A stretch of DNA of 64,000 nucleotides from contig NW_025062475.1 of assembly GCF_000002995.4 (NCBI RefSeq), forward strand, positions 11,040,187 to 11,104,186. The letters are read 5' to 3'. Every line of letters begins with the position of its first letter. Position 1 is the stretch's first letter. Source of the stretch: Brugia malayi. Its lineage: Eukaryota > Nematoda > Chromadorea > Rhabditida > Onchocercidae. Positions 39,101-50,482 of this stretch are shown in pieces. The notes below the pieces were generated by a model. The model did no database searches, was not told the origin of the DNA, and saw only the letters and a program-made list of their open reading frames with translations. The translations under genes were made by a program, and so were the position numbers.

Positions 39101-41356
39101 ATCAATATAATAATTTAATTGATAAACTCACACATTAAATGAATCCCTCAATTACTTTCATAATACTATTACCGAAGTCGAATTCTCACTCTTTATCATT
39201 TCCAATTTTTGGAGCAATGAAAGAGGAAGATTAGAAAGAATTTATTTAAAAATATTTACTTGAAAATTAAGGCTAAAGCTCTCTTACTCTTCCTTGTTTC
39301 AGTTCATTTCGTGTAATAAAGTGCAGAAATTGATAAAGAATTTTTGAAATCAATTTTGAATTTCAAAAGAATTTATTTAAAATATAATAATTTAATTGAT
39401 AAAGAATTTATTTAAATTTACAGATTTCAATGAATAGATAGTGCATAACTGAAACGGATAGAATAAAAGGGAATAAAGTAACAGTTTAGCACTGTGAGCT
39501 CTTTATATGATATCTACAAGGGGTTTATTTGATGTGTGCATCTGCACGCTGCACTGAACTATCGGATGATAAAAGTAGGCAAAATGCATTATTTCTTTAA
39601 AGAAACTTATGCAAAACTCTATTTTAAATCTACATTTAATAGCTTATAGATTTTAAAACTCCAAAATTTTAATTTTCATTTTAATTATTCTTAAAAGATA
39701 AGAAGTGAAAAGAAACAAAAATGTATTTTGTGAATAATATTTAAATGATTGAAGAATGGCATAATCTTATAAGTGAAATATTAAACAAATAAAATGTACA
39801 CATTTTATAGCAGTTTTTAGGAATAATTTTATTTAAATGTAAACTTTAATAGTGTAACGTAACGTGAATGTCACTTTTCAATTCTTACGTCTACTAATGA
39901 ATCATAAACGTTACGCTAATCATTTCTATTCTTTCACAGTAATTATTGGTAATTACAATAATTTATTTTGATAATAGTAGAAATCCTAAAATATTTCAAA
40001 AACTTTTGTCTAATATTCAGTATGCAAGTGACAGTTTTATTGTCATTTGCTTTAATCGCAACAATCAAAATTTAATTTCGATTTCATCCAATCCAATGCA
40101 ATAATTCATTTCAGATTCACTTCATTCCTTTTATCTCATTTCATTTATTTTCAAATTCACTCATAGATTTACATTTCTAAGAGAATCAACTAACAAATCA
40201 ACCGTCTCATCCTGAAAATATTGTTTGCAAGCGCTTAATTCATATTCTTATTTTCTTATTTCCGGATCCATTTTTTTTCCTCCTCTTCACTTCTCATAAT
40301 CGTCCGAATTTCACAGTACTCTACACCGTTTCAAGTAGAGGAAAACAAAATCACACCAAGCTACCAACTTCAGAATCCCACCTTTCCCGCCCTCACAAAC
40401 CCGCCAAATTACCCTGCCCTGCTGCTTGCCCTAATTTAACCTCCTGCACCCCTATTTCACGCATGATATATGCAAATTATGGAGATCAATCATGTCTTAT
40501 GATCCTAAATCAGTGTTTATCTAAGAGCAATCCATCAGGTAATTTTCTCAGTTTCTTTTTATGATTATTCTTTCTCCATTTTTGCACACAGAATTTAATT
40601 TACGTCAAATTTTACATTCAAAACAGCAGGTATTAATTTTAATTTGTTTTAAATTTTGCATTATATTTATGACATTTGAAAAAAAAAAAAGTTATATAAT
40701 AATAAATGAGCACAGATTATTTTCTTTTTTATTAATTTTGTTACTTAGTTTGATTTCATTTAAACCATTAAAGGTAGCACTTTTATTATTGGAAATCAAT
40801 GATGTCACTTGATAGTGTCATTAGCTAATATTAGAAATTATGCAATTAGTGAAAACTTTTGGAATTTTCTCGGCTTAAATAAAATTTATATGAAAGCAAT
40901 GAAATTTAGATTAAAATATTCAGATTATATGCAAACTTTACTTTCTACTATATTAAAAACGAAAGTGTAAATTCGCTAAACGATGTAATTTCAAATAGTT
41001 TATTTTAAATTATTTTACCATACATGTTACTTGATAATATACTAGCTAATCTATTTAAAAAAAAAAAAAAAAAATTCATATAAAATTTCAAAAAATCACC
41101 TTTTCCATATTTTTTCTCATATTTTTTTTCTTCTTTCCTTTCTATTAGAATCCATCAAGATTGAATCTACTGATAAAAGTGAAGTGATAAAGAAACAATC
41201 AACTAACCCTGTGATACTCAAATGATAATTCCTCGCAGTGACATCACAATTAAACCGCTCACACTTATTGATAACAGAACTATGATCAATAACAAATACT
41301 TCTGCCATATGTTTTATAGTAATTTGCATATTGACTGTATAAATTGATGATATCAT
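30771..41356 (-). CDS. Bicaudal-C / GLD-3-like KH-array RNA-binding protein
   Basis: Exons: 41208-41356, 38845-39073, 38319-38432, 37583-37771, 37294-37347, 36985-37134, 36555-36674, 36250-36465, 35849-36019, 35425-35601, 35170-35242, 34765-34911, 34014-34078, 33741-33810, an uncertain one from 33643, 32853-33102, 32594-32758, 32278-32372, 31938-32013, 31558-31672, 31410-31480, 31227-31324, 30771-31124. Phases agree except around 33.4-33.8 kb. The first half reads as repeated KH folds in Bicaudal-C order: YHLSITG, MQDTGVLIQFPD, VTLTGPLANVEQARIRIR, VVRGVP, ETNAIIYFPT, then GLLPVRLIFDVE. GXXG loops look lost or altered. The second half is Ser/Gln-rich and ends in an Arg/Gly/Tyr-rich basic tail without a SAM domain. 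BicC/GLD-3 proteins act in cytoplasmic mRNA control, GLD-3 with the GLD-2 poly(A) polymerase in the germline. About 1100 residues. Family placement is fairly sure, exact orthology is not. Confidence 0.75.
33103..33136. repeat. Poly-A run of about 31 (poly-T at a 3' splice site)
   Basis: On the minus strand this is an unbroken run of about 30 T followed directly by AG and the exon 32853-33102. It therefore serves as an extreme polypyrimidine tract for that acceptor in the KH-array gene. Confidence 0.8.
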
Positions 41357-41842
41357 TTACTTTTATCTCATTTGTCTGTAAGTTCAGTTAGAGCGGGGCG
41401 CAGTTTGTCCTCTTATCAAACGTATATGAAATGAATTTTATTCTGTAACCCATACAATATTATCTTTTAAATAGTCTTACCATAGATATTTCATAAATTT
41501 GAGCAATTTTAAGGTTAACATTTTTCATATATTTTATTTGATTACATCAAAATAAAGGATTGGTTTCTGGAGTTATATTAAAATTTTTTTAAAAGGTTAC
41601 CTTTAGGGGTAATCAAAAAACAATAATAAGTGCTGTCCAGATGAATTTATATTTCATCTGAAATTTATGTTAAACTTTAAACTATTTCTAAAATCAGTTT
41701 TTCCAAAATTTTTCGTTTCTTTCTTTTTTTTTTTTTTTTTTCAAAAAAGAGTATGCAATTTCTGTAATTTCAGTAATTTAAGTTCAGTAATTGTCACAGG
41801 CATAATTAGAGCTAATTATTTTAGTCCTTGTAATTATCATAT
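41357..41842. other. Short spacer: KH gene 5' end and channel gene 3' end
   Basis: Only 486 bases separate the KH-array start (41356) from the stop of the channel gene (41843) on the same strand. A likely trans-splice acceptor (aacttacag, ending at 41376) stands 19 nt before the KH start codon. Same-strand genes this close with a leader acceptor could form an operon, the channel gene being upstream, but the spacing is longer than the typical nematode 100-bp gap. A poly-T run lies at 41727-41741. Confidence 0.45.
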
Positions 41843-44800
41843 TTAACTATCACATATCATCTGATAATCATCATTGGAACTGGTCGAATTGTCATTAATT
41901 TGATATTTTGCTAATTGTGTTTCTAAGTATTCAATTCTTGCTAGCAATTTCGTCTTCACACTGCTGAATTCTGCTGCAAATCGAGCCATTCTATAAAAAT
42001 TCTCATATTTTATCATTTATTTAATTTGTGAATTTCTGATAAAAAAATTAATTAACTTTCATCCTCTTATCATTCTCATTATCTTTCATTTTTCATTTCT
42101 AACTATATTTCTTTTCTCATTTCTCCAAATTTTTATCATATTTTTCGTAATTATTATTTATTATTGTTAAAAAATTATTTCACAAATTTAAAATTTGTCA
42201 AAAAAAGAAACACCGACTATTTTTTTTTTTAAATTTAACGTGTGATTTAAATTGGAAAATATTTAAAGTATTCTATAATAGTACTTGGTTTGCATAATTT
42301 TCAACGTATTTTGCAAATTTTTAGCCATCTCCTCAGCAGTCATTTGTTCTTCTGGTGCATCTTCATCCAGTAGACCATCTTTTCGAAGAATTTCTCGACC
42401 CTAAATTGTTTACCATTACATGATTCTTAAATCTTTGTAGTAGACATCTAAATTTTCCTGTCAATTATTTGTTAGTAAGGATAAATGTATAGTTGGATGC
42501 GTCGATTATACATCAAATATCTCTAATGAGGCATAAAATATTGTCCATCAAAAATTAAACTAGCAGAATTATGGATAACATTAAAATATTATCAGAATTA
42601 ATCAAATAAAAGTTAAACTAATATCAAACCAAAAATTAAAATCATATTAGCATAAAGTGCTAATCAAAATAAAAAAATTTCCGGAAACCTTTGCAATCAG
42701 TAACTTCCTTGCATCCGGATATTCTTTTAATGCAGTCCAAAGATCATTTTTATTTAATGCAAATAAATCCGTGTAACCAACCGATCGTACATTTGCTGTT
42801 CTTCGATTACCATTTTTACTTCCTAAATAAAATTGAAATTCAATTTTTTGCTTCTATTTATTTCTTCAACATCATAAATCATTTGTTCATTTTCAAAATA
42901 CGCTAAATTATTTAACTAATGTATGCATTCTATGTTTTTAAAGAAAAAATTCATAGTGCATAAATTAATTGGCTAATAATTAATGACAGAAGAAATTAAT
43001 AAAAAAAAAAAAATGCTTCAAATTGATTTATTAGAATTATATTTGATTCTGAAATCATAATTATATCATAACTGAATAATAATAATATGACAATAATGAT
43101 AATAAACGATGATAATAATAACTTTTATAAATCTAACCAGCAATATTAAGTATGCTAAGTTCACCAAAAACAGCTCCTTCCTGTAATGTTGCAAAGACTT
43201 TAATTCCGTCATCAGCTACAACTTGCAATTTACCACGCTTAACAATGTACATTTCACGTCCAATATCACCTTTCTTACATATGTAATCACCAGGTGAAAA
43301 TATCTAAAAAAAAGAAAATATCTTCTTTTTACGTGAATGTGAACAAATATCGTTTTTATTTTAATGTATTTTTGCATATATTTTTCCTTATTACATTCAG
43401 AATTTCTTTAAGCATTTTTTTGTTTTGAAATATTTTTGAAAATTCGAAAATTAATAAATTAGGTGCTATTATGATCGTACCTGTTGCTGAAGTTTTAGTA
43501 CTAATTCAGCTAAAAGACCAGCTTCACAATCCTAAAATTTTATAATTTAATTTCCATTCATTGATTTTTATTCAATATTTATTTATTTGTGATTTGAGAA
43601 TTATTTAATGGATCAATTTGTTGCATTGCAGTTTTTTTTTTTTTTTTTTTTTGAATTTTAAAAATCTTTAACAATAATTTGCTAAATTGAACCACTTAAA
43701 AACAAAGAAAAATGCTTTACCTGAAAAATGCGTACTCTTCTAAGAGTTTCATAATGCACTTGCATAGCAATTTCTGTTTGCAATTTATCCGGAAGTACTT
43801 TTAATACACGTTGATCACTTAGTGATTGCTTATGTTCCCATAAATAATCAAACCATTTCATAACTCTCGTTTCAAGCTAAACAAATTTTCATTTCATTCC
43901 ATACGATCGGTTTCAATTTCATCCAATCATTTAGAATTCAATTCTGATCAGATCGATTACTTTTCAACAAATGTGTTCATCTATTAACATTAGCCATCAT
44001 TGAATTCTACTAAGTGTTATTTATGTTAGATTAAAATAATTTTTATTTAATAATTTAAATTAACATCATTGTAAGAAATTTTTTAACATTCAATCGTTTT
44101 ACACCAAAAAATTTAGAAAGGAAATAATTCAGTAATTAATTTACTTACCTCTTTGTTTACTTTTCTCAACTTCATATACTGTTTAATGCCATCCATTTTA
44201 TTTTGAAATTTTGTTCTTGCTAAGCTCATATTTGATATTGCACTATAAAAAGAAATAAAACTTGCTTTTTTGTTGCAATTTATCTTTAATTGTTATGTTT
44301 GTTTCATTTGAATGATTAAATCAAAAAAAGATTTGAATTAAATTTGATCGATCGATTGTTCATCAACTACTTTATAATGCATGCATAGATAGATCAGTTC
44401 AGTTATTTGTTCTCTTTCTTGATTAATTATTATGACTGTTATCAATTATCATTAATTAGGAATAAAATTGAAGAAAAAGAAAAAAAAAAGATTTCGAAAC
44501 TTTTGTTATGTTTTCTAAAATTTTCAATTTATTAAAATTTCATTTAATTATTCTTAAAATAATTAAATTACTATTCTATTATACCTGCCAACATTACCGA
44601 CTATAGTAGCAAAAATGAGTACACCGCACATTAAATCCATAATTACAAAGAGAAATTCAATATTTCTCTTTGGACTTGGCACTTCACCGATTGTTGTTAG
44701 AATTAGCGTTGACCAATAAAAGCTATAAATATAGCGCCTGACAAGAGTATCTTCTACACCACTAAAAATTGAAAGAATATTAATAATGATTAGTTTAAGT

Positions 44801-47020
44801 TTTAAAGGATAAAGGATATCAAACTGATAAGCATGAAATTTTAATTTAACAAATGATAATATTTCAATCGATATTAAATTATCAAAGCATAATTATTAAT
44901 AATTAAGAAAATTTGATATTTATGAGAGTTTTTGATGCACCTAAGTCTTAGTATTTATTCAGGTAAATTAATTAGGAAAATTTGATATTTATGAGAGTTT
45001 TTGATACATTTAAATTTTAGTACTTACTCAGATAAATTAATTAAGAAAATTTAATATTTATGAGAGTTTTTGATACATTTAAATTTTAGTACTTACTCAA
45101 ATAAATTAATTAAGAAAATTTAATATTTATGAGAGTTTTTGATACATTTAAATTTTAGTACTTACTCAGATAAATTAATTAAGAAAATTTGATATTTATG
45201 AGAGTTTTTGATACATTTAAATTTTAGTACTTACTCAGGTAAACTTTGCTTATTAAGTGGTCCATAGACCCAACCATCTGAGCCAAGGCCAATCATTTCA
45301 CTTATAAAGAAGTATATACAAGCATTCCAATGAATTATTACAATAATATTAACAATAACACAAAATATACGAAATGCATTTGGCATCGAACTCCTGCAAA
45401 ATTTTACATTCCATTTGCTCAATTTTGTAAATAAAATAAAAATGAAGTTTAAAAGTGAGATTTAAATTAAAAATATAACATATGATTGTAATTCTTGGTA
45501 GTGTAATAATTGTTTAAAATAATCCATTAATATCTTAGTATCCTTGAAATTTAATAAATGATTAATTCATTTTGCTATTAAACGAATTATTTTAATATGA
45601 ACTTAAAAATATCAAAGATAATATCAGTTATTCGTTGAAAAATATATGACTAAACTGTAAATATAATTGTTATTAACAAAACGATAAACCTTGTCTCAGT
45701 GCGATCAACAAAATCCGAAAAGCGTGGATAACGAATGATACGATTGAAACGTAAATAGGGTATTGATCGTTGAAATATAAATGATAAGATAAGATCAAAT
45801 GGAAGAACACTAATTATATCCAATTTAAATTGTAATGATTTCAAATAAAGTTTGCTAATGCGTGAAATATCTCGAACAAGTAATCCTTGTTCCAGGAAAC
45901 CTTAATATACTTTTTATTTCAAAGCGATACTTACTTATACTTCTTAAACTGATTTGTAAGTTAAGAAAACTTTGACCAAAAAATATTATTAATTTTAAAA
46001 TATTATTAATTTACCTGTTCTAGAACGTACAAACATATCAAGCACATAAGTAATATCCATAATAAAGTCGACTAATAGCCAAGCAATCCAATAATATCCA
46101 TAAGCCAAATCATTAAAAACTGATCGAGCTTAATAATAATAATAAATATAGATTAATTAATTTAAAACATAAATAGTTCAAAATTAAAATTTTAGCCTAT
46201 TCTGACTTTATTTTCACTCATAAAATGCATAAAGTTTTGAATAATTCTATTATATATTTATAAACATTTTCATCCTATTAATTCTTAAATTTACATCTCA
46301 GTTAATAAATGTAAATAAAGAAGAAAAAATTCTAATAACAATAATAAACAAAGGAGAAAAAAAAGTTTACCAATAACAACGATTAAATTATATGTAAATG
46401 CGCATGATACTATACTTAACCAATAATAATAAAATTCATCTTTTGTATCTAAAACCCATTTGTTTAGTAAATATTGCCATTTTGTCTCGTGAGTTGTTGC
46501 TGATGGCGCTTCTGTCGCAGGTTGTTTTGAAGTAAGTGAAGTAGGTGCAGAAGTCTCAATTAATGATTGCTTAGCTTTTTCACAACTTTTATTCGAATCT
46601 ATTGAATTCAGTTGTGGCGTATTTGTTACAGTTGATGGAGCTTGATTTTCTTCCTCATTTATATTGCATATTTTATTTGATCGTAATGATTTATGCCTCT
46701 GTAATCATTTAAAATTTGAATTTATTTGATATTTAAAATTAATTCATATGAATTGATATAATATAATTTGGACATTGATAAAAAAATTTGTACTAATTGG
46801 CTTTTTACTTTCTTTTTTTTTTTTCTAAAATGAAATTGAATATGAATATTAATAATAAAAAATAGAATAGTAAATTGAATTTGAATTGATCAAACGTTTA
46901 TAAACGTACCTTTTGAAATGAATCATTATTTGAAATATTTTTCATAGCTGAAGCATTTGGCAAATTTTCCCTTTTTTTCAAATGATTTTCATAAGTATCA
47001 TCATGACTTTTAGAGAACAT
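41843..47020 (-). CDS. Cyclic-nucleotide-gated cation channel, alpha-type subunit
   Basis: Thirteen exons, phases all consistent: 46910-47020, 46371-46698, 46015-46128, 45690-45900, 45235-45393, 44585-44761, 44149-44242, 43721-43876, 43481-43531, 43138-43303, 42689-42822, 42285-42400, 41843-41990. About 654 residues. A polar N-terminus (1-120) precedes S1 (about 125-146), S2 (155-178), S3 (207-228), a short S4 ([11 protein letters not shown]), S5 (260-285), and a pore with [18 protein letters not shown] (TIGE at 331-334). S6, a C-linker ([31 protein letters not shown]) and a cyclic-nucleotide-binding domain follow ([39 protein letters not shown] with the binding Arg near 530). The tail is coiled-coil-like. 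The Glu in the filter marks an alpha subunit (TAX-4/CNG-like) rather than TAX-2-type beta. Such channels open on cGMP in sensory cilia. The specific nematode paralogue is not settled. Confidence 0.92.
44901..45238. repeat. 69-bp tandem repeat abutting a 5' splice site
   Basis: About five copies with a 69-bp period (the gagag core starts at 44924, 44993, 45062, 45131 and 45200). On the minus strand each intact unit contains gtaagtac, the donor of channel exon 45235-45393. Donor copies lie at 45229 (the real one), 45160, 45091 and 45022, with a decayed fifth near 44953. Downstream donors would read in-frame TAA directly after the normal junction. Confidence 0.92.
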
Positions 47021-49128
47021 TTTGCATGATAATTTCTGAAGTATCTTTTTTTCAGTAAAGTATTTGAGTAACAAATTAATAACCGATTATTCAGTAATAT
47101 ATTTGAGTAACAAATTAATAACTGATTCTTTTTTCAAATAAAATTTAAAAATCGCCTTAACAAATGGATTAATAAAAAAAAAAATCATCCAGAAAATTGT
47201 TGTATTCTTCCAGAAAATTGTTGTATTGGAAATATTCTTCCGGAATATTTAAATATTTAAAAACAACAAGTAAGATGGATTAATTTGTCTACTTAAATCG
47301 AACAAAAATTATACAATTAGTTATTTTCAGTTATTAATAAAATATCAAATGAAAGTAAAAGTAAAAACATTTGTGATTAACTGTGTGGTAATTTTTCAAA
47401 GTAATTAACAAAATAATTTAAAAAAAAATTATCTGCCATTTTAAAATTAGATATAAAAATTGTATCGAATGGATTTATAAATATTATTATTGAAAATATG
47501 ATATGTCTATAATTTAACAACAAATTTTCATTTTTAAAACATAAATTTCAGAAAAGCTACGAGAAAAAAAAAAATGAACCTTTAATTGTTAATTATTCAA
47601 TGTTCGTTCATTGAATCCAAAATTTTGACGTAATCTTTGAGTGTATAATAACTTTGAAGAAAAATGATTAATAATTGCATTGGATAAGTTTGAAAAAGCA
47701 GCGTTTTCTTCTCTATCAACCAACTAATCATTCTTATCACCAATGATAACAATTTACAAAACTTTGAAATTTTAATATCTGAAAAAATGAAATTTTTCTA
47801 TTTCTTAGATTGACTCAACAAATATTACTTTCAAATACTAAAAACAAATACAACAAATACTACTTTTTTTTTTGATCAAATGATTATTCATTGTGAAAAT
47901 ATTTGTGAAAATATCATTTGAAAGTAAATAAGCAATAAAATAATAAAAGTAATAAAATAAAATGTTTTATGAAAACAATAACAATCGATTGTTATGTATT
48001 TAAGCACTCAGACACTTCTGCTTTATGAAATTGCCTATGAAAAGTTTTAATTTAAACTTTAGAGCAATTTAACTTTAACTCAAACTTAGTCTAACCGTTT
48101 TGTAACTATTGCTTCATTTATTACCTTTTCTTACTTATTTCAATATTATATCACAATTGGAGTTAGATTTTGAAAGTTGTTAACTTAATTCGAAAATTTT
48201 CTTACCAATTAATTTGCAAACGTATTATTAATTTGCATTTGCTCCAAACAAAACAGAATCATATTTAATTAAACAAATAAAAAGAAGAGAAAAAATGCAC
48301 AAATTTAAAATAGAAATTAATAAAATTTCGATTCAATTTTTACAAAAATTGAAGTAACCAAACTTTTTTTTTTAAAAAAAAAAGTGACATTTGTTAGAAC
48401 TAAGATAACTTCTAATAACAACAAGTGTACAAACAAATGTCGTGTAATTTGAAGATGAAACCCTCATCCTTTAGGTCACCTTGACAACCAGCAAAGTCTC
48501 ATCATCCCATATCATTCGAAATAATTTTTCTAAATCAAAGTGTAATTAATCATCGTTGACTTTTACAAAAATTGAAGTAACCAAACTTTTTTTTTTTAAA
48601 ATTATTTTTTTTTTTTTTTTAGAAAGAATGCTTTCTATTTATAACTTTCAGTGTAACATTTTTCTCGAGAAATGAAACTGTAGCGTTATTAGTTGAAAAA
48701 TTTTTATTCAAAAATTAAGTAATATTAAATATTATAGCATTTTATATGCCATAATCAAATTCTTAAAGAGTTCCTAAATTTTAATCAAAATTAAGTTTGT
48801 TGTTATATCTTTTTATTCTTTATTGTAAATTGACTTATGGATTAATTGTCTTCTTGAAAAGTATTATTTTGTACAATGTTCAAATAATTCAAATTTTGAT
48901 GAAATTCTTTTCTTTTTTTTTTTTATTCACAACTCATATAAACTTGACATGATAAAAAAAGAAAAAAAAGGAAAGTACAAAAGACATAAATTCAGTAGTG
49001 CATACAATTTTCATAATTTCAGAATGTTTTTCATTGTTCAAAAGTTTAAATTTTAAAAAATTTACAAAGAAAAGATATAAAAAAAATTTTTGATATGCTT
49101 TTGGGAATAAAATTTAAATTTGACATAA
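47021..49128. other. Intergenic, channel gene upstream region
   Basis: A 3' splice site (gatacttcag, junction just after 47036) lies 15 nt before the channel ATG and is a likely spliced-leader acceptor. Further upstream are short direct repeats: ttgagtaacaaattaataa at about 47067 and 47104, ccagaaaattgttgtatt at about 47190 and 47209, and attgaagtaaccaaac at about 48350 and 48569. No coding exon is seen. Confidence 0.5.
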
Positions 49129-50482
49129 TTATGGTTGAGTAGGACAAGAACATATTCCAGTATTGCATGGTAGTCCAAAACACGAAGTGGAATTTGGGAT
49201 GCATTCTTTTCGATTGCATATTTTGAATAATGCATCAAAGATACCCTTTAAGCCAGCACATTTAAAACCTAAAATTTAGAAAGCTTTTTTGATTGATTTA
49301 TATGGATGATAGATAGAGAATGATAAGTGATAACAAAAGAATTAAAAGTATTTTAAAAAAAATTAGTAAATTATTTTCAAAAAATTCACTATTAAATGAT
49401 ATATTCAATCAAAAGCTAAAATGAAAAAAATAAAATAAAAAATTAACCTTTGTCACAGTCACAATATTTTTGATTGCTGCATGCACCTCTTAAGCCACCA
49501 CAATCTGCATCAGATTTGCATGGTGTAAATTGCAAGCATGCAGCACAGTTGCATGTACCAACTGCAATACCAAAACATTTTCCTGCAAAAAAAAAAAAAT
49601 AGTAAACAATAGGTTCATAGAAGTTGTTTATTTTTTTTAACTTCTGTGAATCTATGATAAGTTCTGAAGCTAATATTATTTTTGGAAGATATAATTGAAT
49701 TGAATAGGAGAAGAGAAATTGAATTATAATTTTTAATTTAGGAAAACATTAAATTTTAAGGAAGCAAATTTTAAAAGTTATATTGCTCTAATGCAATAAA
49801 CTCTTAGAATTTATGCTTTTGCATAGTTTCATATTGGAATTTTTTTTAATTTGAAATGAAAACTAATACATTTTGATTCAAAAAAAAAAAAAAAAATAAG
49901 ATCATACCGCCATTGCAGTCCAAATCAATTGAGCAATTTTTCATTGGTATACAGGGTGACACAATAGGTTTACGTTCTTTCTCCTCTTTTAGTACACGTA
50001 ATGTTCGTGTCCAATTATTGAAATCTAAAAATAGAAACGAAAGAAAAAAGTTAATTAGAAGTAATTTAATGTCAATTTTAGGATTTAACAAGTAGTAAAT
50101 ACCTGAATTTCAATTACAGTTATTATAATCTGAAATGAACGAACGAAATTTGGTAAGATTGTTTGCTTTCTATTAATTAATATTGCATACATATGAACTA
50201 AACAAGTATAAAAAAAGAAATATAAATTAGATAGCAAAGTGAGAAGGAAAAAAGAAAATAGAAAAAAAAAAAAAGGAAAAAGAAAATAAATATATAATGA
50301 CAATTGAAATGATAAATTATACTATTAGACTATTTCATAAATTATTTTAGATATATTCAAATGGTAACAAAGGTACCTAAGGTATCAGCGGAAAAAAATG
50401 AAGATTCTTCCTCGGTACTAACACCATAAGCCACAGCAAGTAATGCAGCACTGAGAAATATTGTTCCAATGGTACCAAACAT
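49129..50482 (-). CDS. Small secreted cysteine-rich protein
   Basis: Four exons, 50377-50482, 49908-50024, 49448-49582 and 49129-49268, all joined in phase 1, give 165 residues. Residues 1-20 (MFGTIGTIFLSAALLAVAYG) look like a cleaved signal peptide. A short acidic and basic linker leads to about 20 cysteines in motifs such as CSIDLDCNGGKCFG, CNCAAC, CKSDADCGGLRGAC and CDCDKGFKC. The end is CSCPTQP. The CxxDxDC...C.C pattern resembles small nematode secreted proteins such as the chondroitin-proteoglycan-3-like group, but that link is tentative. The start is the ATG that begins the signal peptide; a weak acceptor (tctttaag) sits 7 nt before it. Confidence 0.75.
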
